A stretch of DNA of 64,000 bases, from contig CP087563.1 of the NCBI GenBank assembly GCA_020974905.1, forward strand, positions 3,348,001 to 3,412,000. The letters are read 5' to 3'. Below the pieces are notes generated by a model. The model was not told the origin of the DNA and did no database searches. It was given only the letters and a program-made list of their open reading frames with translations. Below are positions 1 to 8,677 of the stretch, in pieces (position 1 is the stretch's first letter; every line of letters begins with the position of its first letter). This DNA comes from Planctomycetes bacterium syqfu (GTDB lineage Bacteria; Planctomycetota; Phycisphaerae; Phycisphaerales; Phycisphaeraceae). The position numbers were made by a program, and so were the translations under genes.

Positions 1-1536
1 GATCGTGTGGTGCTACCGGTGATCGAAGGCAGTCTGTCGTCGGGCATTGTTATTTCATCCAGTGGCATGAAGGGTAGTGATATCCGTGGGCAGAACTATG
101 CCCGGGCCGATGGGCAGGTGGTGCGTCCACAATTGGTGTTGGTCGACGATCCGCAGACGACCGAGTCCGCATGGTCACCCTCACAATCACAACGACGTGA
201 AGCCATCCTGGCAGGCGATGTGTTGGGCATGGCCGGGCCGGGGAAGAAGATCGCAGGGCTGATGGCCTGCACGGTAATCCGGCCTGGGGATATGGCTGAC
301 AACATTCTGGATCGTGACAAACATCCCGAGTGGCAAGGTGAACGCACGAAGATGGTCTACTCTTTTCCCGATGCCAATGCGGAGAAGCTCTGGGCCAAGT
401 ATGCTGAGATTCGTGCTGACAGTTTGAGGAACGATGGGGACGGTTCACAGGCCACCGAGTTTTATCGCGATAACAGAGACGCCATGAACACTGGCAGTAT
501 CGTCGCATGGCCTGAGCGTTACAACGAAGATGAACTATCAGCCTTGCAGCACGCGATGAATCTGCGTCTGCGTGATGAAGCAGCGTTCTTTGCTGAATAT
601 CAGAATGAACCGATCATCGAATCCGTCGGTGAAGAGATGCTGACTGCCGATGCCATTGCCGCCAAAACCAATGGCCACCTTCGGAATGTGATCCCCCAAG
701 CGTGCAACCACCTAACGATGTTCATCGACGTACAGCAAAAAGTTCTGTTCTGGATGCTCTGCGGCTGGGAGGAGAATTTTACCGGCTACATCGTGGATTA
801 CGGCACATGGCCAGAGCAGAAACGAGCCTACTACACGCTACGTGATATCCGATCAACGATCAGTCGTGCTGCACCAGGCGCTGGGCTTGAAGGCCAGATC
901 TATGCGGGACTCGACATCCTTACCGCTGAAAAACTTGCCGCAACGTATCACAGGGACGACGGTGCCGAGATGCGCATCGACCGATGCTTGATCGATGCCA
1001 ACTGGGGCCAGTCCACCGACGTGGTGTATCAGTTCTGCCGACAAAGCCAACATGCAGGATTTCTCTTGCCTAGTCACGGTCGCTATGTCGGCGCATCCAG
1101 CATTCCGTTTAGCGAATACAAACGCAAGCGTGGAGATCGCGTCGGTCTACATTGGCGCATCCCTAACACCGTAGGCAAGCGTCAGGTGCGTCATGCCTTG
1201 ATTGATACTAATTACTGGAAGACCTTCGTGCATGCACGTCTATCAGTATCGATGGGTGATCCAGGTTGCTTGTCCCTATACGGGCATGATGAAAAATCGC
1301 ATCGACTCATCGCTGATCATCTGACAGCAGAATACCGCGTTAAATCTCAAGCCCAAGGCCGTACCGTTGATGAGTGGAAACTCCGTGCCACGCGCCCTGA
1401 CAACCACTGGCTGGACTGTCTCGTCGGTTGTGCAGTAGCAGCATCGATTCAAGGCGTCTCGCTTCCAGGTCTTGAATCGCGTACCACTCAATCCCGCCCA
1501 CGCATGAAACTTTCAGAAATACAAAGGGGACGATGA
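1..1536 (+). CDS. Phage terminase large subunit (5' end cut by window)
   Basis: Packaging motor and nuclease that cuts and pumps phage DNA into proheads. The reading frame is already open at base 1, so the true start and the Walker A part of the ATPase lie outside the window. A Walker B-like LVLVDDPQT is visible near bases 133-160. The C-terminal half looks like the RNase H-fold nuclease, with acidic residues in MFIDVQ (about 720), LIDANWG (about 988) and DNHWLD (about 1400). It is followed by small phage genes and a lambda-type portal, the expected order. The stop overlaps the next small gene (ATGA). The family call rests on motifs and context; GpA-like versus another terminase family was not resolved. 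Confidence 0.8.
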   Translation, partial: DRVVLPVIEGSLSSGIVISSSGMKGSDIRGQNYARADGQVVRPQLVLVDDPQTTESAWSPSQSQRREAILAGDVLGMAGPGKKIAGLMACTVIRPGDMADNILDRDKHPEWQGERTKMVYSFPDANAEKLWAKYAEIRADSLRNDGDGSQATEFYRDNRDAMNTGSIVAWPERYNEDELSALQHAMNLRLRDEAAFFAEYQNEPIIESVGEEMLTADAIAAKTNGHLRNVIPQACNHLTMFIDVQQKVLFWMLCGWEENFTGYIVDYGTWPEQKRAYYTLRDIRSTISRAAPGAGLEGQIYAGLDILTAEKLAATYHRDDGAEMRIDRCLIDANWGQSTDVVYQFCRQSQHAGFLLPSHGRYVGASSIPFSEYKRKRGDRVGLHWRIPNTVGKRQVRHALIDTNYWKTFVHARLSVSMGDPGCLSLYGHDEKSHRLIADHLTAEYRVKSQAQGRTVDEWKLRATRPDNHWLDCLVGCAVAASIQGVSLPGLESRTTQSRPRMKLSEIQRGR

Positions 1537-1709
1537 TAAACACTGTCGTTAAAACTACCGAACGCCAAACCGGCCTATCCTGCCCCAAGTGTGGCTGTCG
1601 TGATTTACGGGCTTATTACACCCGCGCCAAGATCAATTACATCTTGCGTAAAAGGATTTGCAGGCATTGCAACCACGAAATTCTGACGCGTGAACGTATC
1701 GAAAACTAA
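1533..1709 (+). CDS. Small zinc-ribbon protein, 58 residues
   Basis: The ATG overlaps the terminase stop (ATGA), which suggests translational coupling. The product has CPKCGC near residue 17 and CRHC near residue 43, a plausible four-cysteine zinc ribbon with basic residues between the pairs (ILRKRICRHC). Small zinc-finger genes of this kind are common between phage terminase and portal genes, and are usually thought to bind nucleic acid or help packaging. No specific function can be given. Confidence comes from the tight overlap, intact frame and paired cysteines. Confidence 0.6.
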   Translation: MINTVVKTTERQTGLSCPKCGCRDLRAYYTRAKINYILRKRICRHCNHEILTRERIEN

Positions 1710-1712
1710 ATT

Positions 1713-1728
1713 GTTCCAGTATTGGAAC
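1713..1728. repeat. Short perfect inverted repeat after the zinc-ribbon gene
   Basis: GTTCCA-GTAT-TGGAAC is a 6-bp stem with a 4-base loop, placed 4 bases after the zinc-ribbon stop and about 100 bases before the next gene. There is no T-run, so it is not a classical terminator. It could be an RNA hairpin or a dyad operator. Confidence 0.4.
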
Positions 1729-1828
1729 GAACTTCATTTTCTCCTGTAAGGACTGTCCAAAAACAACGCTCTGCGGCAAATAACTGTTATGGAGGCGATG
1801 CGAATGACAGCATCGAAGTCGCAGAACA

Positions 1829-2026
1829 ATGACAGACTCACTTGAAAACAACATCGAAGAAAACGCATCTGCACCGGCCGAAGTGTCGGTTGACGGTCAG
1901 CACGTCAAGCAGCATTCACTCAAAGACCAGATTGCAGTGGATCGTTACCTGGCATCGAAGAAGGCTGCTCAGTCTAAGGGACTGGGCGTGAAGATTTTCA
2001 AGATCAATCCCGGAGGTTCGGTTTAA
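1829..2026 (+). CDS. Small phage protein between terminase and portal
   Basis: Encodes 65 residues, acidic at the N-terminus and basic and helical later (DRYLASKKAAQSKGLGVKIF). The slot between terminase and lambda-type portal is where gpW-like head-tail joining proteins usually sit, and the length fits, but I see no diagnostic motif. Its stop overlaps the portal start (TAATG), and a GGAGG Shine-Dalgarno for the portal lies inside its last codons. A short frame with a GGAGG site starts upstream near 1790-1804 and runs into this gene, perhaps for coupling. Confidence 0.6.
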   Translation: MTDSLENNIEENASAPAEVSVDGQHVKQHSLKDQIAVDRYLASKKAAQSKGLGVKIFKINPGGSV

Positions 2027-3537
2027 TGCGTTTACGTAATTGGTTCAACAAATCCAAACCGCAGACGCATCGCCAACAGCAGACGCGCAGTGTGCATCCA
2101 ACGGCCAACATGCTGCGGGCGCGTTACGACGCGGCGCAGACCACAGCGGAAAACGCCCGGCATTGGGCGATGGCCGATGCAATGTCCGCAGACTGTGCAG
2201 CTTCAGCGGACATCCGTAAAAAGCTGCGTGAACGTGCTCGGTACGAGGTGGCCAACAACAGCTATGCCAAGGGCATCGTGCTGACCATGGCCAACGACTG
2301 CATCGGCACCGGCCCGCGTCTGCAACTGCTCTCCAACAACGACACACTCAATCGCCAGATTGAAGATGCGTTTGCCCAGTGGAGTAAAGCTGTCAGCCTG
2401 GCCTCCAAGCTCCGTACCATGCGGATGGCCAAGAGCACGGATGGTGAAGCGTTCGGCGTGCTCAGCTTCAATCCCAATGTCGATTCGCCAGTGGCCCTAG
2501 ATCTGCAACTCATTGAAGCGGATCGCATCACGTCACCTTCGTCGGTGATGTTACCCACACGCAACGATGTCGACGGTGTGATCCTCGACAGCTTTGGCAA
2601 CCCACAGTTTTACTCGATTTTGCGTCAGCACCCGGGTGGACTGGGCAACTACAGCACGTGGATGTCGCAGTTTGACGAAGTGCCTGCCAGTTCGGTGATC
2701 CACTGGTATCGTGCGGATCGGCCAGAACAACATCGCGGTATCCCAGAGATCACCCCGGCACTACCGCTGTTTGCCCAACTGCGTCGCTACACCTTGGCCG
2801 TGATCGCAGCAGCAGAAACCGCCGCAGATTTTGCTGCGGTGCTGTACACCGATTCGCCTGCCAATGGCGAAGCCCAACCGCTTGACCCGATGGACATCGT
2901 CAATCTTGAGAAACGCATGGCTACGGTGCTCCCCGATGGTTGGCGCTTGGGGCAGATCGATTCGCAGCAACCCGCCACCACGTACGCCGAATTCAAACGC
3001 GAGATTCTCAACGAGATCGCACGCTGTTTGAATCTTCCATACAACATCGCCGCCTGCAACTCGTCAGGCTACAACTACGCCTCTGGTCGGCTTGACCATC
3101 AGACCTACTACAAATCTATTCGCGTGGAGCAGATGCATCTAGCAGAAATCGTGCTGGATCAAATCTTCAATGCATGGATTCGTGAGGCCATGTTGACACC
3201 GGAGTTTTCAATGCTCCGCACAGTTCGTCCTGCTGGCCTGCTTAACTTCCGGGGGTGGTTTTTTGATGGGACAGAGCATGTTGATCCAGCCAAAGAAGCC
3301 AATGCTCAGGCCAAACGATTGACCAGTCACACCACCACGTTGGCCGCTGAATATGCCCGGCAAGGCAAGGACTGGGAAACCGAACTCCACCAGCGTGCCA
3401 AGGAAACCAAACTCATGGTCCAACTCGGGCTGACCGTTTCGGAGAGTCAACCCAATCAATCTTCTTCTTCATCTTCACCTTCACAGGAGCCTTCTGCCAA
3501 TGACGATGACACTGTCGCCAACCCAACAACTGCCTGA
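2026..3537 (+). CDS. Phage portal protein, lambda type
   Basis: Forms the dodecameric ring at the head vertex through which DNA enters and leaves. The 503-residue length and N-terminal region (ARHWAMADAMSAD, then RERARYEVANNSYAKGIV and CIGTGPRLQL) are typical of the lambda gpB-type portal family. Starts at the TAATG overlap with the preceding gene, with GGAGG ten bases upstream. The C-terminal tail is serine-rich and low in complexity (SSSSSSPSQEPS), normal for portals. It overlaps the protease-capsid gene by 38 bases. One CTTCCGGGGG copy lies inside it at 3246-3255. Confidence 0.88.
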   Translation: MRLRNWFNKSKPQTHRQQQTRSVHPTANMLRARYDAAQTTAENARHWAMADAMSADCAASADIRKKLRERARYEVANNSYAKGIVLTMANDCIGTGPRLQLLSNNDTLNRQIEDAFAQWSKAVSLASKLRTMRMAKSTDGEAFGVLSFNPNVDSPVALDLQLIEADRITSPSSVMLPTRNDVDGVILDSFGNPQFYSILRQHPGGLGNYSTWMSQFDEVPASSVIHWYRADRPEQHRGIPEITPALPLFAQLRRYTLAVIAAAETAADFAAVLYTDSPANGEAQPLDPMDIVNLEKRMATVLPDGWRLGQIDSQQPATTYAEFKREILNEIARCLNLPYNIAACNSSGYNYASGRLDHQTYYKSIRVEQMHLAEIVLDQIFNAWIREAMLTPEFSMLRTVRPAGLLNFRGWFFDGTEHVDPAKEANAQAKRLTSHTTTLAAEYARQGKDWETELHQRAKETKLMVQLGLTVSESQPNQSSSSSSPSQEPSANDDDTVANPTTA

Positions 3538-5590
3538 TCAACTCTCGTTCATCTGCCCGCTGACCATCGAGGCTGCAGGGGATAAATCTGCTTCCGGGGG
3601 AACCCCCGGAAGTGCGCCGCAGTTCAAGATGATTGCTTACACCGGTGGCCTGATGTGGATTGAAGGCTTTCCACATCCCGTCGTGGTGGACCTGGAAGGT
3701 CTGGCCATTGACCGCCAGGATATTCCGGTTCGCCTGGATCACCAATCGCGTCAGGGCGTGGGCCATACGCAGCGTGTCGCCGTCGAAAACGGATCGTTGG
3801 TGGCCGAAGGCCTGGTCAGCCGCGACACCAGCTGGGCGCGGGATGTGATCCGCAGTGGCCAGAATGGTTTTCCCTGGCAGGCGAGTATCGGCGCAGCCGT
3901 GATCGATGCCCAGTTCATCCCCAACGGTCAGAACGTCACCGTCAATGGTCGAACCTTTGACGGCCCGATTCACGTCGTTCGCAAAGCAACCCTCAAAGAA
4001 ATTTCATTCGTTGATAACGGGGCAGACTCGTCTACGTCTGCCCGCATCGCAGCCAACAGCAAGGAGCAATCGTCTATGACCCCCGGAAGCCAATCCATCA
4101 CCCATGAGCAGCAGCCTGCCACAACTGTCACCAATCCCAAACCGGCCACACCTCCGACCACCGAAGACCCGAAGCCGACCCCGGAACCTTCGTCGCCCAC
4201 ACGTCCTACCACCATCGCCGCGCGTGCAACGCAGGATGTCTCGGATGCCCCTCGCCCGGATGATCAGAACCCGATGATGCAGATGCGCAAGCAGATGGCA
4301 GAGGAAACCCGGCGAATCCAAGCTATCCGCAGTACCTGTGATGGCAAACATCCGGACATTGAGGCTCAGGCCATCGAAGATGGTTGGGACGTCACGAAGA
4401 CCGAACTGCACGTGCTTCGCGCATCGCGTCCGCAGGTGCCGGTGGCCATTCAAGGAGCCGGCCAGTCGTCCCGTCCCAGTAACCCGCAGGTGTTCGAGGC
4501 CGTCGCATTGATGGCAAGCGGCCTGCCCAGCAGTCGGGTGCAGGCACTGTATGCCGAACCGGTGCTGGAAGCCGCCGACAAGTTGCGTGGCATCGGCGTG
4601 CAGGAGTTCTGCGAAATGGCCTGTGGGCAACAGCTTCCCCGCTTCCGTCGTGATGCCACCGGCTGGTTGCAGGCAGCCTTCAGCAGTGCATCTTTGCCCG
4701 GTGTTCTTTCCAACATCGCCAACAAGATGCTGCTCGAGGGCTACAACTACGTGGAGGATGCCTGGCGTCGCATCGCCAAGATTGCCAGCGTCAACGATTT
4801 CAAGGAGCACACCCGTTACCGCATGACGGGTTCCTTCAAGTTCCAGCAGGTGGGCCCCGACGGTGAAATCAAGCATGGGCAACTCGATGAGCAGCAGTTC
4901 GGGCAAAAGGCTGACACCCACGGCATCATGTTCGCACTCACCCGGCAGATGATCATCAACGATGACCTGGGTGCCTTCACCGACATCCCACGTCAGATCG
5001 GCATGGGTGCTGCTGAGTCAATCGCCGAAGCAGTGTGGAGTCTGTGGTTGCGCAATCCCACACAGGCGGATGGCAAAGCCTTCTTCCATGCCGATCACAA
5101 CAACTACGGCGAGGGTGCCGATACCGCTTTGTCCATCGACGGTCTCACTGCAGCGGAAATCCTCTTTGCACAGCAGGTCAAACCCAATGGCAAGCCCCTT
5201 GGCATCATGCCTTCGTTGCTACTGGTGCCGCCGGGCTTGAAGGTGGCCGCTGAGATGCTCATGAAGAGCCTCCAGCTCAACGAGACCACCACGACCAACA
5301 AGGCCAAGCCTGCAACGAATCCGCATGCAGGAAAATTCGACGTGGTGTCCAGCGTGTATCTCTCCAACACCAGCTTCACCAACGCATCCAACAAGGCGTG
5401 GTATCTGCTGGCTGATCCGAATCGACTGTCTGCAATCGAGGTGGCTTTCCTCAACGGCGTGGACCGTCCGACCGTCGAAAAAACCGACGCTGATTTTTCA
5501 ACACTCGGGGTGCAGTTTAGGGGGTATATCGACTTCGGTGTGCGTGAACAGGACCACCGCGGTGCTGTGAAACTCAAGGGCGAGGCCTAA
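3500..5590 (+). CDS. Prohead protease fused to Mu gpT-like major capsid protein
   Basis: One 696-residue frame carries three parts. Residues 1-190 look like a prohead protease (VRLDHQSRQGVGH, then ATLKEISFVDNGAD, typical of the family's end). Residues 193-340 are a Pro/Thr-rich then helical linker that could act as scaffold. Residues about 340-696 resemble Mu-like major head subunit gpT (FKEHTRYRMTGSFKFQ, LTRQMIINDDLGAF, KAFFHADHNNYG). Protease-capsid fusions are known in phages; cleavage would release the capsid subunit. An internal Shine-Dalgarno and ATG at 4061-4078 could also make the scaffold-capsid part separately. The start at 3500 has AGGAG ten bases upstream and overlaps the portal gene. 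Confidence 0.85.
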   Translation: MTMTLSPTQQLPDQLSFICPLTIEAAGDKSASGGTPGSAPQFKMIAYTGGLMWIEGFPHPVVVDLEGLAIDRQDIPVRLDHQSRQGVGHTQRVAVENGSLVAEGLVSRDTSWARDVIRSGQNGFPWQASIGAAVIDAQFIPNGQNVTVNGRTFDGPIHVVRKATLKEISFVDNGADSSTSARIAANSKEQSSMTPGSQSITHEQQPATTVTNPKPATPPTTEDPKPTPEPSSPTRPTTIAARATQDVSDAPRPDDQNPMMQMRKQMAEETRRIQAIRSTCDGKHPDIEAQAIEDGWDVTKTELHVLRASRPQVPVAIQGAGQSSRPSNPQVFEAVALMASGLPSSRVQALYAEPVLEAADKLRGIGVQEFCEMACGQQLPRFRRDATGWLQAAFSSASLPGVLSNIANKMLLEGYNYVEDAWRRIAKIASVNDFKEHTRYRMTGSFKFQQVGPDGEIKHGQLDEQQFGQKADTHGIMFALTRQMIINDDLGAFTDIPRQIGMGAAESIAEAVWSLWLRNPTQADGKAFFHADHNNYGEGADTALSIDGLTAAEILFAQQVKPNGKPLGIMPSLLLVPPGLKVAAEMLMKSLQLNETTTTNKAKPATNPHAGKFDVVSSVYLSNTSFTNASNKAWYLLADPNRLSAIEVAFLNGVDRPTVEKTDADFSTLGVQFRGYIDFGVREQDHRGAVKLKGEA
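4061..4078 (+). promoter_or_regulatory. Internal ribosome binding site and in-frame start
   Basis: AAGGAG at 4061-4066 is followed after nine bases by an in-frame ATG at 4076-4078, exactly where the protease domain ends (codon 193). This is a near-ideal translation start inside the fusion gene, and would give a scaffold-capsid product of about 504 residues alongside the full fusion. A CCCCCGGAAG copy begins two bases after the ATG. Confidence 0.55.
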
Positions 5591-5694
5591 CCCCCGGAAG
5601 TTTTCTTCTGATGAAGTCATTGGAAGTATCCGTATTTTTTCCCTTGAAAACAAGCTATTTTTAATCTTTTTCTTCTCGCAGGAGCATTTTTTAC

Positions 5695-6027
5695 ATGATC
5701 GCAACATTCGTTCACAAAGGTGAGAGTATCGATTACACCCCAGCCGCTGATGTCTCGGCAGGTGACGTCGTTGTCCAGGAAGATCTGGTGGGCATTGCCA
5801 AACTCGACATTGCTGCAAACACGTTGGGCAGCTTAAGTGTCACAGGCATTTTCGATGTGCCCAAGATCGGTGGCCCAGGCATGGCCATTACCACGGGCAC
5901 CAAGCTCTACTGGGACTCGGCCAACAAATACGTGACGCCCACTGAAATCGAAGGCAAGTACATGGGCAAGGCTGTGGCTGATGCCGGTGACAACGATGCC
6001 ACCGTTCGTATCAAACTCACTGCCTAA
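5695..6027 (+). CDS. Capsid decoration protein, DUF2190-like
   Basis: 110-residue beta-rich protein directly after the capsid gene. Features such as GESIDYTPAADVSAGDVVV, the small TTGTKLYWDSANKY segment and a final ATVRIKL strand fit the DUF2190 family, found beside gpT-like capsid genes and considered a head-stabilising cement protein. Preceded by a 104-bp gap that begins with CCCCCGGAAG and ends in a GCAGGAGC Shine-Dalgarno. Confidence 0.72.
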   Translation: MIATFVHKGESIDYTPAADVSAGDVVVQEDLVGIAKLDIAANTLGSLSVTGIFDVPKIGGPGMAITTGTKLYWDSANKYVTPTEIEGKYMGKAVADAGDNDATVRIKLTA

Positions 6028-6055
6028 ACTCCCGGCCCCCGGAAAGAAAGACAGA

Positions 6056-6421
6056 ATGGCCAGAGACTACATGAAAGAAGGCATGCAGTGGCTCGCCAGG
6101 GTGAGGGCAGGATGGTGTACGCAGGAAGTCGCCTATCAACAAGGTGACACCTCGTACACCGTCCATGCCTCGCCGGGCATCAGTAAGTACGAAAAATCTA
6201 CAGTCGGTGGTGTGACCATCGAATCGAGCATGTGGGATTTTCTCATCAATGCGGATGACTTCCCGGCAGAATTTGAACCCACGCCCGGCGATGTTCTGAC
6301 GATGGATGGCAAGCAATACGAAATCACCAACTTCGGTGATGACGGTTGTTACCGCTACTGCGACCCGTACCACACCACGCTTCGTATCCACACCCGATTA
6401 TTGGGAGACACAAGTACATGA
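6056..6421 (+). CDS. Putative phage head-tail connector protein
   Basis: 121 residues, starting MARDYMKEGMQWLARV at the ATG after GGAAAGAAAG. The core (TVGGVTIESSMWDFLINADDF, then PTPGDVLTMDGKQYEI) resembles small head-tail adaptor or stopper proteins that follow the capsid in siphovirus modules. The family call is by order and general pattern. The frame is also open further upstream, but that start lies inside the decoration gene. Its stop overlaps the next start (ATGA). Confidence 0.6.
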   Translation: MARDYMKEGMQWLARVRAGWCTQEVAYQQGDTSYTVHASPGISKYEKSTVGGVTIESSMWDFLINADDFPAEFEPTPGDVLTMDGKQYEITNFGDDGCYRYCDPYHTTLRIHTRLLGDTST

Positions 6422-6648
6422 GTCAATGTGCTCAAAATGAAAATGGTAGTTGCAGTCAGTTTGATGAACTGCACAACAAGCTTGACCGGCTCGATCATGC
6501 CATCCGTGGCAATGGTGAACCGGGCATCAACATTCGTCTGGATCGCCTGGAACAAAATGCGATCCGCCATGCACGTTGGATGTGGCTGATTGCCGGTGCC
6601 GGTGTGACGAGTCTGGTGAATATTCTTTTTACTTTGATCCGGGGGTAA
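6418..6648 (+). CDS. Small coiled-coil membrane protein
   Basis: 76 residues: a helical N-terminal half (FDELHNKLDRLDHAI, then IRLDRLEQNAIRHARW) followed by one membrane segment (MWLIAGAGVTSLVNILFTLI). This layout resembles XhlA or holin-like phage proteins, but the gene sits among neck genes rather than in a lysis cassette, so the role is open. Both ends overlap neighbours (ATGA, TAATG), so it belongs to the phage operon. Confidence 0.6.
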   Translation: MSQCAQNENGSCSQFDELHNKLDRLDHAIRGNGEPGINIRLDRLEQNAIRHARWMWLIAGAGVTSLVNILFTLIRG

Positions 6649-7082
6649 TGATGCAAATGACCATTGACTTGGCTGATGCTGTAACCAGTCAGATGAACCA
6701 ATCCGGCATCGTCACCAATGCCAAACGCATGGTATTGCCTATTCACGACCTCTCGCAACTGCGGGAACTGACCATCAGCGTTGTACCACGTGGCGTGCAG
6801 GTTCAAAGCATCACTCGCAAACTCAGTCAGTATGACTGTCAGGTGGATATCGGCATTCAGAAAAAACTTACTGTCCCACAGGATGAAATCGAGACTGCCG
6901 TTAAGGAGTTGAGTGGATTGGTTGAGCAAATCGCCGACTACCTGCAACGCCAGTCTCTGACGGACATGCCGTATGCGATCTGGATTAAGGTAGAGAATGT
7001 TCCCATCTACGATCCGGATCACCTGGCCAATCAACGGGTGTTCACATCTGTATTGACGTTGACGTATCGCATCACGAAGTGA
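6648..7082 (+). CDS. Putative tail terminator or tail-completion protein
   Basis: 144 residues, starting at the TAATG overlap (ATG 6648; a second ATG follows at 6651). It lies just before a gp10-like neck gene and the tail tube gene, where tail terminators are encoded. Alternating strands and helices (LTISVVPRGVQVQ, CQVDIGIQKKL, then VFTSVLTLTYRI at the C-terminus) fit that fold, but there is no signature motif. Confidence 0.55.
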   Translation: MMQMTIDLADAVTSQMNQSGIVTNAKRMVLPIHDLSQLRELTISVVPRGVQVQSITRKLSQYDCQVDIGIQKKLTVPQDEIETAVKELSGLVEQIADYLQRQSLTDMPYAIWIKVENVPIYDPDHLANQRVFTSVLTLTYRITK

Positions 7083-7089
7083 GCTTCAA

Positions 7090-7485
7090 ATGCTGCGTGT
7101 GCAATTCAAACCTTCCGGGGGACTGAACCGAAAACTGCTCCGACAGAAAATGGCCCAGGCGAGTTTCCAAAGTCTGGGCCATGCCGGGGCAGCGATTCGG
7201 CTAACAGCACGACGTAGCATTCGAAGGAGTAAACGCTATGCACCACCCGGTTCGCCACCGCGTACGCGACAGGGCCAACTGCGGCGTGCCATCGTCTATG
7301 CCAGAGAAGCCAACGACCGTGTGTTGATTGGCCCAGGATTCGCCCACGTTGGCCCGTCGGCCATGGCTCACGAATTCGGTGGCCGCTACCGTGGACATCG
7401 TTACCCAAAACGTGCGTTGATGGGGCCAGCACTGAATAAAAACTTACCGCGTCTGCCCCGGTTCTGGGCAGGCTCGATTCGATAA
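7090..7485 (+). CDS. HK97 gp10-like / virion morphogenesis neck protein
   Basis: 131 very basic residues. The pattern RSIRRSKRYAPPGSPPRTRQGQLRRAI fits HK97 gp10-like and Mu gpG-like neck proteins, which commonly carry an APPGxPPxxxTGxLRRSI-type stretch followed by MAHEFGG. These proteins help join head and tail. The length is normal. A CTTCCGGGGG copy (7112-7121) sits in the N-terminal coding part and encodes PSGG. Confidence 0.75.
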   Translation: MLRVQFKPSGGLNRKLLRQKMAQASFQSLGHAGAAIRLTARRSIRRSKRYAPPGSPPRTRQGQLRRAIVYAREANDRVLIGPGFAHVGPSAMAHEFGGRYRGHRYPKRALMGPALNKNLPRLPRFWAGSIR

Positions 7486-7521
7486 ACCACACGAATAACC
7501 CTTCAAAACAGGAGATTTTTT

Positions 7522-7950
7522 ATGTCCATCCGTTTAGGGATGCAGGCCAAGCTATACTACGGCGCGGCAGGCACAACTGCAACAAGCGAGCTGACAAACA
7601 CCAAGGATGTCACGCTCAACCTCGAGACCAACGAGGCAGACGTAACGACGCGCGCTAGCCAAGGTTGGCGTGCCACCATCGCCACACTCAAGAATGGCAG
7701 TGTAGAGTTCACAATGAACTGGGATTCTGCCGACGAAGGCTTCGGTGCGATCAAGGATGCCTACTTTAACAACACACCCATCGCTATGGCAGTACTCGAC
7801 GGTGAAGGTGGCAGCGGCCTGGATGCTGACTTCTCGGTGACCAACTTCACGCGCAACGAACCGCTCGAAGAAGCAATCACCGTCAACGTGACTGTTAAGC
7901 CGACGTATGTCACCCGCGCACCGACTTGGGTGGATGGAGGTGGCAGCTAA
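7522..7950 (+). CDS. Phage tail tube protein
   Basis: 142 residues. The N-terminus MSIRLGMQAKLYYG, then TNTKDVTLNLETNEADVTTR and FTMNWDSADEGF, match the pattern of tail tube proteins that polymerise to form the tail lumen. It is preceded by an AGGAG Shine-Dalgarno and followed by two overlapping small genes and a tape measure gene, the standard order. Confidence 0.78.
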   Translation: MSIRLGMQAKLYYGAAGTTATSELTNTKDVTLNLETNEADVTTRASQGWRATIATLKNGSVEFTMNWDSADEGFGAIKDAYFNNTPIAMAVLDGEGGSGLDADFSVTNFTRNEPLEEAITVNVTVKPTYVTRAPTWVDGGGS

Positions 7951-8393
7951 TGCAGACTTTCACAGACCAATCCAATAATGTATGGACCGTGCAGATCACT
8001 GTCGCCACCATCAAGCGTGTGCAAGCACTCGTCGGTGTCAATCTGCTGGATGTGTTGGACAGTAAGTCCCATTTGCTGGAAAAACTCTCCACTGATCCGA
8101 TCCTGCTCTGCGATGTGCTCTTTGCGATCTGCCAGCAGCAGGCCGAGAGTGCCAACGTCAGCGATGAACAGTTCGGCCAGGCACTGGCAGGTGACGTGAT
8201 CGATCATGCCACCACAGCACTGCTCCAGGAGTTGGCAGATTTTTTCCCCGCAGCGAAGCGAACCGTGCTCAAGAAAGCACTGGCAAAGCTTCGCCAGGTC
8301 GAGGAAAAAGCACTGGAAATCGCCAGTGCCCAGCTGGACAGCCCGGAACTCCAACAACAGCTCGAACACCTTCTGCAACCTGCCAAGACATGA
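7950..8393 (+). CDS. Tail assembly chaperone (gpG-like)
   Basis: 147 residues, overlapping the tail tube stop (TAATG) and the next gene (ATGA). The sequence is helical and acidic (LLDVLDSKSHLLEKL, then a long EEKALEIASAQL helix). It lies between tail tube and tape measure, the position of tail assembly chaperones that coat the tape measure before tube polymerisation. Assignment is mainly by position. Confidence 0.65.
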   Translation: MQTFTDQSNNVWTVQITVATIKRVQALVGVNLLDVLDSKSHLLEKLSTDPILLCDVLFAICQQQAESANVSDEQFGQALAGDVIDHATTALLQELADFFPAAKRTVLKKALAKLRQVEEKALEIASAQLDSPELQQQLEHLLQPAKT

Positions 8394-8677
8394 TCTGGCA
8401 ACTGGCGGGTGTCCTCGGCGTCCATCCCGATCCGTTCACCATGCGTGAACTATATGAGATGGCCCAGTCCCGCCAAAAACAGGATTGGCAACACACATCG
8501 AACCTGATGGCCTTGCTTGCCAACCTACTCACGTTCAATCGTTCCCACACGTTCAAAGCAGCGGACTTTAATCCGTTCGCCCAAAGCCAGACATCACAGG
8601 TGATCCCGTTGGACACTGACGATGCGATGGCCTTACTCAAAAGAAGCTTTATCCCCTCAAGGAAACCATCATTATGA
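8390..8677 (+). CDS. Second tail assembly chaperone-like protein (gpT-like partner)
   Basis: 95 residues starting MIWQLAGVLGVHPDPFTMREL, followed by YEMAQSRQKQDW and ANLLTFNRSHTFKAADFNPF. This start (small domain, then tryptophan-containing helix) matches the second chaperone usually encoded after gpG, made as a frameshift product in lambda or as an overlapping gene as here. The ATGA overlap with the gene before supports coupled translation. I see no evident slippery site, so separate initiation is more likely. Confidence 0.65.
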   Translation: MIWQLAGVLGVHPDPFTMRELYEMAQSRQKQDWQHTSNLMALLANLLTFNRSHTFKAADFNPFAQSQTSQVIPLDTDDAMALLKRSFIPSRKPSL

